Source: Micropterus salmoides (Eukaryota; Chordata; Actinopteri; Centrarchiformes; Centrarchidae). From it: a stretch of DNA of 64,000 nucleotides. The notes beneath the pieces were generated by a model. The model did no database searches and was not told where the DNA came from. It saw only the letters and a list, made by a program, of their open reading frames with translations. How positions within the stretch are numbered: the stretch's first letter is position 1; every line of letters starts with the position of its first letter. Position numbers and translations under genes: made by a program. Location: assembly GCF_014851395.1 (NCBI RefSeq), contig NW_024044681.1, forward strand, positions 24,925,036-24,989,035. Reading direction: 5' to 3'. Positions 1 through 13,400 of the stretch are shown one piece after another.

Positions 1-417
1 GAAAAGGATGCTGGCTTATATACTTCAAAATGCGACTGGATGTAGTAGAACTTCCTGTTATTTTTGAAATACTGCATTTGATATACTACGTATCAGGACC
101 TAGTAAATCTTTTTCTGGCATGCTAAATAGTATGGTAATAAGGGTAGTATAAATTATAAATAAAAACAAATCACATAAGAGTTACATTCCTACAGTATGG
201 ACTTTTAGGAAGCTTTCTCTAACAATGCAACAAGGCTAATGCAATTTTAAGTTTACTTTGATTAGGAGTTCACTATTATAACAGCACAGTTACAACAACA
301 ACATAAGATGCTGCAAGGATCCAGTGTTGAAAAAGAAGCATTTTGCACAAATACACGTGTAACATAAACAAAAAAATACTTGAAAATGCTTGTTGTGTGA
401 ACCCTTCATTCATTCAT

Positions 418-3400
418 TCATTCATTGCAGTGATACCTATTTTGTGTCACACTGTCACCGATTTGTCGAGCTATGCGCAGCTTGTTTGACTGATTGGAAT
501 CTGAATTTGCTGGTGGGTTGTTGTTTCCTCCACCACTGCCAGGCATCTGTATGTTCATGTTGGAGTTGGGTGAAGAGACTGTCTGGCTGTTTGGTCTAAC
601 AATAGTTATGCTAGGTTTGAATGAAGTTGATGTTGCAGCTGTAGTTGTCCTGCGATTTACTGTTATTGATGCTGCAGCTGTAGTTGTCCTGCGATTTACT
701 GTTGTTGATGCTGCAGCTGTAGTTGTGCTGAGATTTACTGTTGTTGATGCTGCAGCTGTAGTTGTGCTGAGATTTACTGTTGTTGATGCTGCAGCTGTAG
801 TTGTCCTGCGATTTACTGTTGTTGATGCTGCAGCTGTAGTTGTGCTGAAATTTACTGTTGTTGATGCTGCAGCTGTAGTTGTGTTGTGTGTTGTTGCTGT
901 TGATGTTGTAGCTGTAGTTGTGTTGTGTGTTGTTGCTGTTGATGTTGCAGGTGTAGTTGTATTACTACTTTCCAAAACTGTTGATGTTCCAACTGTAGTT
1001 GTATTACTGCTTTCCAAAACTGTTGATGTTCCAACTGTAGTTGTATTACTGCTTTCCAAAACTGTTGATGCTCCAACTGTAGTTGTATTACTGCTTTCCA
1101 AAACTGTTGATGTTCCAACTGTAGTTGTATTACTGCTTTCCAAAACTGTTGATGCTCCAACTGTAGTTGTATTACTGCTTTCCAACACTGTGGGTGTTGT
1201 AGCTGTAGTTGTTGCAATTTGTATAGAGGTAGGTGTGACAGTTGTTTCTGCATGGTTTGGAGACAAGCAGTTCAAGTTTAGGAACACCTGTGTAAGCTGA
1301 GAAAAGGAACATGATACCCATTATATTTAATCATAGGATAAAAACATCATAAACCTAACATTTTAACAAGAAACTATTATTAACTATATAACTAATATGC
1401 CTACATACCCAGGCCTTGATTTCTGATTCATTCTTCTTGTTGTTTCCACTGATTTCCACAGTGATGTCAAGAAAGTAGCATACTGCAGTAAGAAGGTAAG
1501 ACAGAACATACTTGAGGAGACAAATGCAGCAGAGACCAAGATATCTGGACAAAAAAATGAATGGTCCTGTATTGCCCACATCCACGATAACCCAAGGGTC
1601 CAGATAAGCCTAATCAGCAGATCACCCTCCCATGTCAGCCTATATATACCTGTGAGGCTAGCCAAGACATTGGGAGGGGTGTCACAACATTTTTTGACTC
1701 TCTGTACCTGATTCTCCACTCCAGCAGTTAGTATTGCTAACATAGGCTTTCTGCTATAAATTTCTAGTCTTTATACCCAAGCTGAGAAAGATCAAATGAC
1801 ATTATCCACATCCTCATCTCAGAACCACAACATTACACATCTGTTTTCACAGACTGAGTTACACTATCCAGGGTAAGTAAACTGATCTTAATTCAGTTTC
1901 ACATTTTTTCAAGCCTCATATTAGGGGCAGCTGACCTTCACATTGCATTTTTACACAAAACCCATCTTTAACATTGAAATTGCCTTATCAAAGGATCTCT
2001 TCACAATCAGTGCGAACAGGCACATATGGGCATGTACTGTTTACTGTTACAACTAAAATTGTTTCCCTTTAAAGTTAAAAATGACACTTCCACATTTTCA
2101 CATACAAAAAGTAAACATTCAGTGGCCTCTGTATACAGAGGCTGAAATGGATGTGTGGCCCTTTCTGATTACAAATGTTTATATTGATATGGATGATTCT
2201 GTCTTCTTTTGCAAGCTTACCTGCAGTCTGTGCATTTGGTGTAGCAAGGGAAAGAGGGGGAGCAGCCGTGGTCTGATTACAGGAAGCCTGACCTAATGAG
2301 GGAACAAGAACTATTATTTCCAGTCTTTACCGAATAATTTAACTTCACTTTCCGAACCTTTGGTGATCATTGTGACATCATGACAAAGTTACCGTGCATT
2401 GTTATGGACCATATTCAGAGTATACATTATAATTTCTTATAATTGCTAACACAATATACATAATACAAAGATACAACAATACAATACACCCCCACCCCCC
2501 AATTATATATACATATATGTTAAAAATGTTTGAGAAGCTCAAATATATGTGCTAGTTGTTAAATTACACTAAAATAGTCTACAAAGAAGCTACAGCACTG
2601 TGAAGTTTTGTGTGAATTGGAAACAGACCAGAATAACAGGTTACTTAATTAGGAAGTAAATTGAACATGTGTCTTTGTGTGCATGGGTTGCATGACAAGT
2701 GATGAATGACTCACTGCAGTCACTGCAGTATTATAAAAAGTTGTTGGTCCAGAAAACACTACCAGACCAGTGGTGTAGTCTAGTTGCTTGTAGTGAGTAT
2801 ACTGTGATTTTCCCCTCCCAGCCTCATACTCATACGTCCCAGAACGACATCCCATAAGCACCACTGCACTCACTAATATATACATTATTCATGTACATGT
2901 AATAGAGAGCATTCTGCAGGACTGCTTAGGCTATGTGTTATCAACAATGCAAAGACTTTAACAGCCAATGATGGTTACAGGTGGGCAAAGGCATCGCTTT
3001 GTGTTGAACAGTGGTGGGGACATTTTAGGGCTCAGATTAGAGTTGTGACTTAATTTCTTGCATTCTGGAGACATTGTTTTGCACCAATTTATGGTGGAAA
3101 TGTATAAAGGTGAACAAAGTTCAGGTGGCAGGTGTCAATTCAGAATATATTAATATAATGCAGTAATCAGTACAATGTTGGGGTTTTTTTTACTTAAGTA
3201 ATTTTTGGGGGATAATACAGATCTGTTTTCTCTATATTTACATTGCGTTGCATGTTTTCTTATTGTGCCAAAAAGCATTTGTTATTTAACATTTCTTGTT
3301 ACAAGCTATTTTTCAGAACATTTTTAACAAATGTTTTCAAAACGTGGTGGGTACATGTCCCCAGCATCCTCAGTGTAAATGACACTTATGCAGGTGGTGA

Positions 3401-3760
3401 GAATAGACTGATTTTCTAATGTTTAATGTTAATCACCATCTAACTTAACCAGTTATGAAGCCTTATATGTTTTTTGATTTTGATTTTACCTGCTTGCAAT
3501 TTTCAATGCACATTTAAGAGTGTAAGTTGCAACTATTATTAACACTAATGGAAAGCTGAGGCTCAGTATCAGTAATAACAATGAACATAGGCCTATGTGC
3601 AGTTCTATCACCAAAAACTCATACATTACAGATTATTATTAACACAAAAAGCCTCCACATTATTTCAAGCACACTTATCTTCCAAAACCATCGTCAAGGT
3701 TGCAGTCTACTGGATCAGCTTAAATGCATCCAGGAACTGCTACTACTGTACTGAACTCGT

Positions 3761-3798
<38 letters not shown>

Positions 3799-5741
3799 GG
3801 CTCGATTTCTGTAGTTTCTGTAACTTTAACGTTCGTGTCGTGTGCTACTGCTGCAGTCACCCGGAGCGGCAGCAGATTCAGCTGCAGGCTTACCAAAACA
3901 CTAACGAGTTTAGCTTGAGTTTGCTCGCGTTTTTAGTAATTCACATTAGTTCATTTCAAACTTGCGCAGAGTGACCGCAACGCAGCTGTGTTGTTGTTTG
4001 GTGGGTGATATCCGATCCTGGTCTCAGGCCACGGAAGCCCCAAACGTCAGTTCAGTGCTTTGCAACACAGATGGGGTGAATTCATGAATGAACGTGTGAA
4101 AGTTCTGTCACAAATGATACGATATGATTGATACGTATCATCTCGCTATTAAGTGGGTATACGGAAATCTTTGACCGTTCCTAGTGGTTACGGCGTATAC
4201 CTGTGTGTATACCTGTCTTTTACCTGCCATCATGCTTGTCAGAGCATACCTGCCAATAGGACGACCAGCAGCTGTATGCACAACCACTGTGGATGTCTGA
4301 CACATGAATCTGGCTTCTTCATTCTGTAATATAACAAAAACAAATGTTTAAACATGTTTTTTTCATGTGGTTATTGACCTATATGAAATAGAAACACTTT
4401 CTAAGTTTCATTGTAGTTACATTTGGCAAATTTGATGATTATTTTTAACAGTTAAAGAAAAGGAAGAAAGAGTGAGTCATAGAGAAAACTTCTCAGGCAT
4501 AGTCGAACACCTCTTGCAATCACACCCATGCTAATGAATGCTGAAAGTCTTTCCTTTAATTATATGTCTGAAAGGGTTTTTATCTTTGGTTCTGATTATT
4601 CCATCAATTAAGCATATATTTGCAATGTCATGAAGAAATGAATAAAGCCAAGTCAAACAGTGGACGGCATTCCTGTTCAGACACACCCTTGAGTATAATT
4701 AGACTACAATAGGACAGAACAAACCCATTAGCTTACCTGTATCAAAGCCTTGGGAAACAGTGCTATAGAGAGTAGTACTGTGTAAACACACATCTTAGTT
4801 TCCGTGAATGGTGAATGTTAGCATGGGCCAAAGCTTTTCACATCTATTTTGAAGCTGTGCTGTTATCATGCAGGGAATTTAATAGTATTGTGGTAGCAGA
4901 GGACTTGCATTGATAACTCTCTAAACACTATGCCTTTAAAAATATAGCCTAAATGTAGGCTATATATTGATGTATTTAAATATTATTATAATATTTAAAG
5001 ACTTGTTCATGGTGACCGCGAAAAAGGAAGAATAGAGTAAATGAGGAAAACAAAACACTGCTCAGTGGGGGGACAATCTAGGCAAACAGCTTGTCAAACA
5101 ACAGCTAGTCAACTCCTGACTGGAGATCAAAATGAAGTCACAAAAATGTGTGCTATACAAAACTGATAGCGACTGAGGAGAGGAACGATGTTACTTTGCC
5201 AATAAATGTAAATGTCTTGTTTCAGTTTGGAGATGCAGATAGATCAGTAAACCCATGGACCCAATCATCCTGTGAAAAATGTCTTCCATTAATATGATCT
5301 GAGCATCATTGTACCACCACAGTGTCGCTGCTGCGTCCTCTCGTATATTCTTATAAACGTTATAACTTCAATTAACTTGAATTGAATCGACTTAACGATT
5401 AAACATTATATTCACAAACAGCCAAAGTAAGATAATATGACCAAACGAAAACGACAAGAAACATGTAAAAAGGTTTCTGAAAAGTGATCAAGTTTTAATT
5501 AAGGCTAGTCTAAATAGACGAGCTTGATTTAAATAATTCTGAATCAAACCACATCCGGCTGTGATTTCTCAGATAAGATGTGATCTCAAGTAAGGAAGAG
5601 GACACCACCACCACCACCACCACCACAACTTTACCTGACATAGGAAAGGTCGGGAGCTTTCATTACTTCATCTTCATCGAACATTAGGCTACTTCCCGTG
5701 GGCAAAATCCAAACTTGAAAGCAAAGCCAGACCACAAACAT
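418..5741 (-). CDS. putative mucin-like, Thr/Ser-rich repeat protein (5-exon model)
   Basis: I do not recognise this gene. The best supported part is the last exon, 418-1287: it follows a polypyrimidine-AG acceptor, codes about 289 residues and ends at a stop inside an ATTC repeat. It contains tandem 14-residue units (core TVLESSNTTTVG), then 13-residue units (core STTTAAASTTVN), i.e. a mucin-type O-glycosylation domain, followed by a Gly/Asn/Pro-rich end with no membrane segment. Proposed upstream exons, in transcript order, are 5635-5741, 4250-4323, 2221-2272 and 1708-1753. Their phases join without a stop (383 codons including the stop). The 2221 exon is Cys-rich (CSPSFPCYTKCTDC). The 4250 exon carries MKK..., then WLCIQLLVVLLAG, which fits either a signal peptide (start at 4322) or a short signal anchor (start at 5741 or a later in-frame ATG). 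Without the 1708 exon the reading frame breaks. Inference: a secreted or membrane-anchored mucin. The last exon is fairly sure; the upstream exons are tentative. Confidence 0.42.
625..1195 (-). repeat. coding minisatellite: 39-bp and 42-bp tandem units
   Basis: Two arrays lie back to back within one open frame. On the plus strand the 39-bp unit (GTTGTTGATGCTGCAGCTG...) repeats about six times from 625 to 870, followed by two shortened 33-bp variants to about 950. The 42-bp unit (ACTGTTGATGTTCCAACTG...) then repeats about six times to 1195. Units differ by only a few bases, which suggests recent expansion or homogenisation. Unit lengths are multiples of three, so copy-number changes keep the frame. 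Confidence 0.85.
3760..3796. repeat. (AC)n microsatellite
   Basis: About 18 uninterrupted AC units. The small plus-strand open frames that run through it are products of the repeat. Confidence 0.95.
5605..5627. repeat. (CCA)n microsatellite
   Basis: Seven to eight CCA units. They sit just inside the intron that follows the proposed first exon of the mucin-like gene (on the minus strand, just 3' of its donor). Confidence 0.9.
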
Positions 5742-8224
5742 TAGATGGGGGAAAACTGTCACTGAACAGAGATGTTGATATTGTGGCTGACAGTCTGTGG
5801 TTTAAGTACACTGTGACTTGATCATGCCGGATCCATAGATAGGCTGACACATGTGGCATGCTCCGGAAACGTCAACTGAACAGGTTGTCGCATTCATTCA
5901 CTTTATCCTGAAGAAGCTCAACTACTTACTTAACAACTGTCCTCCTCCTGAACAGGGAATTTTATGATTTCACACCAGATCAGAAAAGAGCCACTATGCT
6001 GTAAAATCGTCCAAAACTTCCTACCTGTAGGTTTCTGTGAGGAAGAGATTTATCCATTTCTGTTTTTCGTTTAGCAGTGAAGGTACGCCTCAGGGTGTGT
6101 CCTCACAGACAGACTTTGTTTTTCCAGGGTAACACAAGCTAAAAGAGTTCTGGCATTGAAGCATTTACTGTTGCGTCAGAAGGCGTCAGGCACCAGCAGC
6201 ATTTTTGTCTGTCATGTTATGCACCTGCTTTGTATTCTGAATGCGTCACACACCGCCACCATTTCGCTCATTAACACAAACAAACGCACACAAATTTATT
6301 TCCTCTATTACAGTTAATCTACACCGTTAATTGTGTGCACATAGGCTTAATATGTGGGTGATACCTCACTGAAAGTCGTATCAAAGGCACACTAAGAACA
6401 TGATGATCAACACTGTCGTGAAAAATATTCTATATAAGCGACACCTCTAACCTGCTAATGGCTTAACACAAAATAGATCTGCATCATAAATTGAAAACAG
6501 CAGGACCTGCAGCCTTCTTCCAGGAGGTCAGGGATCAAACTGTCAGTGGGAGTGTTCCCTAAAATAAAAACTGGATAAAAACACAAACTGCATATAAACA
6601 AAGTGATCCGAATTTGATCCTTCACAACCGGTTTCACAAAACCTGGATAGCCGATAAAGCTGGAATTTTCCAGTTACCCTAGCTGAATTCAGTGTGGTTA
6701 TTAGGTTTCATAAAATAATCCTTCCAAATTGTATCCTGAGTTACATATTAACTTCCACTTCTCAAGTCAAATGTACAACTGTTTTTGTACTAATGGCAAA
6801 TAACTCACTTAAATTATGACTGTTTCAGTTGAGCATATAGTTAGTAGGCTAAATGTATATTTTTAGGCTACTTACGCATTCATTCGGTCTGATATTGTCT
6901 GCCACGCGTTTTCTCGCTGTTTTATTACAGCAGCTTCCTTTTTCAAGACCTATTGTGCTTTTATTTCTCCTAAACGTCCATTATTATCATCTGTTGCTCA
7001 CTGGGTGTAAAGTAAGCACCACGCGTCTTCTCCATTTCCGCCTAAATCTGAACGAACTCTTGGCCTTACACGTATAAAGCCAGTATGCACTTGTTACGGT
7101 GGTGTGGCGTGGACAGAGAGGACCCAAAAACAGTGCTCAAGAAAGACAGGTTTTATTGGGGAAAAGAGGGGTTGAGGGACTGGAGTTGAGGGAGGACAGG
7201 GTTAGTGACACAGGGAAGAACCAAGAGCTGGAGAAATGAGAGAAGATTTCAGGAGCTTGAGTGAACTTGCGGCACCGGGTTAGGAGCAACGACGATCAAG
7301 CAGGGGTTGACTGGAGAACTGGGGTAGAAGTACTGGCAGAGAAGGAGTTGATTGCTGACAGGTGTGGCAGGCGGAGGAGGTGGCTGACGAGGTGCAGGTG
7401 CGGGTCGTTGGCTGGGCTCAGGAGCGGAGGGAGAGAGAGAAAGAGGGAGCACACACGGGGGAGGAGACACAGGGAGGCAGGCAGAGTACAGAGAAAACCA
7501 GGGAAAAACAGAATCACAATCAAAAGAGAGAAAACCAGGACACTCACCGTCAGCCGGGCTGCCACCACAACAGCACTGACTAGACTAGGTCAGCTCACTT
7601 TCTCTGTTATCCTGGATTCTGAATTCTGCTTTTGCAAAATAGCCCCTACACTAACAGCTTTTTGATCTGTAAACTGAAACTGATTTATTAACATCATCAG
7701 TGACAATTTATAAACCCTTATAAGTAGGTTATGTCTTTTTGTGTCATGGTACCAAATAGATTTGATGCTGAGCCAGCCTGAGTTTCCTGTAAATAAAAAA
7801 TTTCAGAAACAGAAAAATAAATGGTGTAGTTCTATATCTGTACACCAGGGTGACTCAGGAGAATAAAGATGACCACAAGCCAGGTTTATCTAGCTCCTCA
7901 CATCAGCAGAGGGTTGGGAAACACAGTGATGGCAGGTCATTGTGCATGATGCTTTGGTCACACTGCAGAACTTACAACAGCTTTACCAGAAGAGATCATT
8001 AAGTGTACTTTAAGGTTCATAGTTGATAGATTTAAGTCTAGACTACTGTGGTATATGTGGAGAGAGGAGTCCAGATATTGGTTTTATTGAAGCTCTGGCA
8101 CCACACAATGGAGGCTGTTGTTAACCTATAACAGGTGGTTTCTGCCATTGTGCAGTTTGGGAAACAGAGGTTTATAGCGCTGGCAAGTTGTGTGAACAGG
8201 ACACTCATTCTCATAAACTTTACC
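5742..8224. other. intergenic, no gene seen
   Basis: No conserved coding signal was found. About 7090-7640 is GA-rich, reads like a dispersed repeat, and has overlapping open frames on both strands (7249-7665) with no recognisable protein; I treat these as chance. The remainder is AT-rich unique-looking sequence. Confidence 0.5.
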
Positions 8225-8726
8225 TTAAAGGAATAGTTTGACATCTTTGGAAATGTGCTGGTCGCTTTCATGCTAGGAGTTTGAAGAGCAAAAGCCACTC
8301 TCACAGTTGTCCATTAAAGCTACAGCTGGATCCAGGAGACAGTTAGATTAGCTCAGCATAAATACTTGAAACATGTGGATACAGCCTGCCTGGCTCTGTC
8401 CAGAGAGTAATCAAACCACAACTTATCGTTTTAACTCTTTGGCTGTTCTACAGATTAAACATACAAGAGATAGCATGTTAATTAGTGAGCTTTAGAGGTG
8501 CTGGTAGTTGGCAGATTTTTTTTTTTTCTACCTTTGGACAAAGCCAGGCGAGCAGTTTCCCTCTGTTTGCAGTTTTTGTGCTAAGCGTCAACCGTTCCCT
8601 GGCTGTGGCTTCATTTTTAGCATGTAGATATGAGTGGTATCATTCTTGTCTTAACTCTTGGAAAGAGGGCACATTTTGAAGCATGAAGTGTGGATATTTC
8701 TCAAAATATTATGTGATTCCTTTAAA
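8225..8726. repeat. MITE-like element (family F), copy 1
   Basis: It starts TTAAAGGAATAGTTTGACAT and continues with sequence shared by the copies at 11550, 13947 and 47869 (a block around CGCTTTCTTGCTGAGAGTTAGATG). The right end near 8711-8726 (GATTCCTTTAAA) is roughly the inverse of the start. This is a non-autonomous DNA transposon-like repeat with no coding capacity. Confidence 0.55.
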
Positions 8727-10430
8727 ATGCCTTGTGTGCCTTGTGAAATGTGTTTCTCTAAAGAGAAACAAAGCTTAAATACCTAATGGTCACTTTGAGA
8801 CACATTTTGAAATCATGGTGCCGAGCCTTTTGAACAGGGCTCTGGTCTTGGTCATGTTTCATCACCTTGTCATTGCAGTTACTCATCACATTATCCATCA
8901 ATAACCTCTGATGAATCTGACATCCCGCTGGCATAATGTACCACAGCACAAAATTATGCTGTATGTATGACTTTATTGCATGTAATCCCCTCATCTACTA
9001 ATGACTATTTTGCATGAATTAGTTTAATATGTGGTCTGTTGTTGTATTATTGCATACATTATAGCAAGTAATTGTGTGGACATGGTTTGCCTATATTATA
9101 CAAACACTTTTTAATCTTTATTACCATATAATAAATTGTGACTTTTAGGGCTATAAAAATATATTAACTGCTGTCCCACATATTTATAGAATAGCAAACT
9201 GTCAATCAAAAACCTTAGTGCATGCATCACACACCCTCAGTGGGGTTAAAACCCCAAACACCAGCACAGAATAGCTTGCATCCTGTCTATTCTACACACA
9301 GCATTAACACAGTCTCACCTCAAGGTCCATTTAGTAGGCCTTACTGTTGTGGAGCTTTTGATCATATTGCATTATCGTCATGAGAAGATGATGGTATGAC
9401 TATTGGTGAACGGCAGACAGACAGAGCAACTAGGTGGTAAACAGTGAGGAGCATTTAGCAGCTTACGCTCCATCAATAATTTGTGGAGACCAGCAATAAT
9501 TGAGAGTAAATATTGGATTTACATTTGCCAGGTGGCCAGAATCATTACTCCAAAGAATGATATTATTGCTCTGTAACTGTTGGATGTGTACATAGGCAAC
9601 TGTTTGTTAAGGCCTTCACCATATCAACTTGAAAGGTGATGTTGTGTTTACAGCATGTTTCACTGCCCTCCGGTGGCCAAAAAATCTATTACTAGTGCTC
9701 AGAAACAATGGACATGGAGTGGATGGAAGTGAACATCTAGGATAACATGACAAATGCATCTGCTGATGAGGATCATGTGATATAATCAAAAGCTCTGAAA
9801 CGGCTACTAAATAGACCTTGTGGTGAGATTGTTTTCTCAAATCCTATTTAAAAGGTCAAGAATGAATTTTGCTCTGATTTAATCAGATTTCCTTAAATTC
9901 TGCATTCTCCTTTATGTGCTTTAATGTTTTTTTTGTGTGCTTTGTCTGACTTACTCTAATGTGCAACATAAACCCGCAGGGACTGCAGATAAAAATTAGC
10001 CTTGATTAACATTGACGTTAATTAATGTTTGCTGCCTGAGATAAAATAAAGCTTTGTCAGAAAAACTTGTCACACATATTTAAGAGCATACATTTATTTT
10101 TCAAGATGTTGTACATTATACAATTTAATGTTTTGTGTCTAATCAAGCAATAAAGTATAATCCTAAAATACATTAATTGATTAAAATCTTTTCTCTTATA
10201 AAACAAGCATGCCAAAAACACACAAACATCTGCCAAAATAACAGCCATTCAAACAGCTGATCTTGGATTTTCTCCTAGTATCAACTGAACACTTCTTGAG
10301 TACAAGACATCATGCAAGATATCTATGCTCATCAGCAGACATTGTGCAAACTTGAGCTTATCGCAGCCTGTTACACTGTATAATAGCAAAAATAGTTTAA
10401 CATTTTTTACACTGCTACATAGTTTATGAA
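8727..10430. other. intergenic, 3' of gabrr3
   Basis: No gene was seen. AT-rich sequence follows the gabrr3 stop codon (on the minus strand) and probably includes its 3' UTR. A short piece near 9965-10055 resembles the 3' untranslated end of fish Rex1-like LINEs, but is too short to classify. Confidence 0.4.
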
Positions 10431-13400
10431 CTATGCATACAAACTCCAGTAAATGATGTTGAAGAGCAGGTAAGCCATGGGAAATATGACTCTGGAGTAA
10501 GAGTCGATCATGTAGCTGTTGCTCATTATAAAGCTGAGGTGGTGTTTTAAAGGGTGCGTGCGGCGTAGCCTGGTGCCTTCTGTGGGTGCTGAGACAGTAG
10601 AGTTGCGAGACTGACTGTTCCTGTCTGTATTTGGGGTGCTGGAGACCTCTGGAAAAGAAGCCAGGTCAATGTCGTTGTCATGGAAACAGCCATCAAATGC
10701 CATGGCCTGGGCGGCGCTGAAGGAGGGGATCTGTGGTGACAGAGGGAGGAGAGAAGAGTTAGGCTGTGAGGTCAGCGAGCTCCAGATGGCATGAAATTAT
10801 TTTCTGCGGGGTAAACATGTCACAAGAGATTTAAGAAGACATCTGAGGCCACAAAATATTGAATATGAATGACCTTTGCCTTCTTGAGCTTCTTCATCTC
10901 CTCCACTGTGGTGAAATAGTTGACAGCAGCGTACTCGATAACAGAAAGGAAGACAAACAGGAAGCTTGCCCACAAGTAGATGTCTACGGCTTTGACATAA
11001 GACACCTGTGGCATGGAGGCTGAGACACCAGTGATGATGGTGGACATGGTCAGAACCGTAGTGATGCCTGGATACAGAAAGCACCAGTAAAACACATGAG
11101 TATTAAATATGTTGACTCACAAATATTATATTATATATTGTATCATTATTATACTATTATGGATTGATGAAAATAGGCATAGCATCCAGAAAATATGTCT
11201 ATAAATTGCATAGCAAAAATTCTCCATATTATATCTAGTGTAATTGCAGTTTTACAGTATTTTTCATACCTTTTATCTTATGTGTATTGGCAAGGACAAT
11301 CTGGGGTGCATGAGGGTCTATTTATGTGTAGGAAAACACATTTAATATTGTATGTCTCATGGGCACCTGAAAGCAGCAGACCAGTTTTTACTGAAAAATA
11401 TATTTACATCCTCATCCTATCTGCTTAATCAGCATTGTGTGAACTTGTTTGCCAGGGGCTGGAATGTAACGGATGTTCATTTATATGCTGAAGTCTCGCA
11501 CTCCAGCTTTAACAAAAATAGTTTATGCTAATCACTACTGCCAAAAAGCTTAAAAGGAATAGTTGGACATTTTCGAGGACATGTTTATTCGCTTTCTTGC
11601 TTTGCGTTACTTATCTGAGAAACTCAATACCACTCTGATGTATAACTGCTAAATGTGTAGTTAAGGGAGAAGGAGTCTCTGTTGGCTGCCTGGTAACCTC
11701 ACTGTGACGACAATCCTACACGCGTCCAAGAAACAGGGTATGTTCAAAATCTCATACTAATACACTGCCTGCTACATCTTCAAACAGTATGTACTGCATG
11801 GGCTACTGCATACTAAATGAATGATTAAGTATGCCATTACCAGCAGACTGTTAACACTGAAGTATACTCAAGCAAGATCACATGACTAACAGCCGGTCTC
11901 ACCCAGCCAGCGGCCCCCTTACATTCCTGAAAATTTTGCAAGAAATTTCCAAAGAGGCAATGTTTGGATAAACTGACCACATATTGGAAGTGCATCTTTC
12001 CGCCACCTTTCAGAAATTCTTGCTAGTTTAATAGGCTTCTTTTAGGCTGAGTCAGTGAACTCTTCTTCTTAAAACATACTTTTATATAGATTTTATTTGA
12101 TTTTATTCTGTTTCATATATATTTTACTTTTAACGTGTATTTAAGTGTTTTCTTGTTTTATCGTGTCTTTGTTTTTATGTGTTTTATTGTCTTTGCACTT
12201 GTTAAAGCACTTTGTATGTTGTTTTTAAGAAGTGCTCTATAAATAAAGATTATTATTATAATTATTAGTATGCATTGCACTACATACTTAATTTCACATC
12301 ATACTTAGTATAAATAGTATGTTAGTATGCGATTCTGAATATCTCCATAGTCCGCAGTCAGCCTACCATAAAACCACAAATGTAAAGTTTACAATACTAC
12401 AAAAAAAAAACATTAGGCTAATTACTGGGCTTGATGGTACGCAAATTTTGTTACCTTTTGACAGATCCAGGATAGGTGTTTCTAGTCTTGCTAGGCTAAT
12501 CTAACCGGCTGCTTGCTACTTCTTTGTAACATGAGAGACTCTCGTCAAGAAAGCAAATAAGTGATAAAATCAAACTATTCCTTTAAATAAGAAAGAAAAA
12601 ACTTGATATTGTGATATCTTTGTACCAATTTGGATGAATATACACATTCATAGAATTGTTTATAATTGATTAATTGAATTGATGATTGTTTTTTGTAGGA
12701 TACTGTATGTACAACATCTGCTAATGGCCATATTGAGATGTGGTCTCAGTACCCAGAGAGACACGGGCAGGTACAGCCCTCCTGTCAATCCAGAAAGACA
12801 CCCAGGAGAGCATCACCATCAGCATTGTGGGAAAGTATGTCTGAAGCATGAAGAAGAAGATATGCCTCCTGAGAATGAAGTTTATGTAGAGTCGATTGTA
12901 CCAACCTGAAACAGATAAATGGACAGGTAGGGTCGGGAGTGGGGCATAATAACAGTGAGTAGCAACAGAACACAATCTGGGAAATTTGCAAAAAAAGGAA
13001 CTCACACAGGATTGTGTAAGTGTAAGTGAACGTACAAGATGAACACTAGAACGCTGATGAGAAAGTAATTATTTTCTGGGTCAGATCTGTGTAGAGCTGA
13101 AGTTATATAACAACCTTGTAGAGCAGATAGGTCCCCACAAGATAATTTCACACTGAAAAGAAAATTGTCATGGAGTTTTGTATTTCCTCTTTTATTTTTC
13201 TACCCTTCCTCTTGTGTCTGTGTTCACTTCTCTTCGTGTTCTTTTGGTTCTCCCGCTTGTGCGATTGGTTTTACCTGTGTATCGTTAATCAACACCCTCT
13301 TGTATAAGACTGTGTCTTCCCTTTTTTTATTGTTGCTTTGTCTTTGATTGTCCTGGTTGCCTTGCCTGTCTTCTGTGTTTTCTATCCATGTTTGTGATTT

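Larger units (their letters stand above)
11550..12587. repeat. MITE family F copy 2, with nested insertions
   Basis: The left end TTAAAAGGAATAGTTGGACAT (11550) and right end CAAACTATTCCTTTAA (to about 12586) are inverted repeats of each other. Another inverted-repeat element (11738-12345) and a LINE 3' fragment (about 12050-12268) lie inside. It sits in the gabrr3 intron between the 10874 and 12753 exons, with its right edge about 165 bp from the 12753-12905 exon. Confidence 0.6.

Noticed and set aside
494..1300. Long plus-strand open frame (268 aa, Val-rich) opposite the mucin exon
   Set aside because: A mirror of the tandem repeat: a stop-free array is open on both strands. The minus strand has the splice acceptor and a mucin-like composition.
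3597..3974. Plus-strand open frames through the (AC)n tract
   Set aside because: They run through His-Thr repeats made by the microsatellite and show no conserved sequence.
7249..7665. Overlapping open frames on both strands in a GA-rich stretch
   Set aside because: Arg/Glu-rich or Pro-rich products of biased composition, with no recognisable domain.
10797..11084. Minus-strand open frame overlapping the gabrr3 TM2-TM3 exon
   Set aside because: A shadow in another frame; the 10874-11067 exon encodes the conserved channel sequence.
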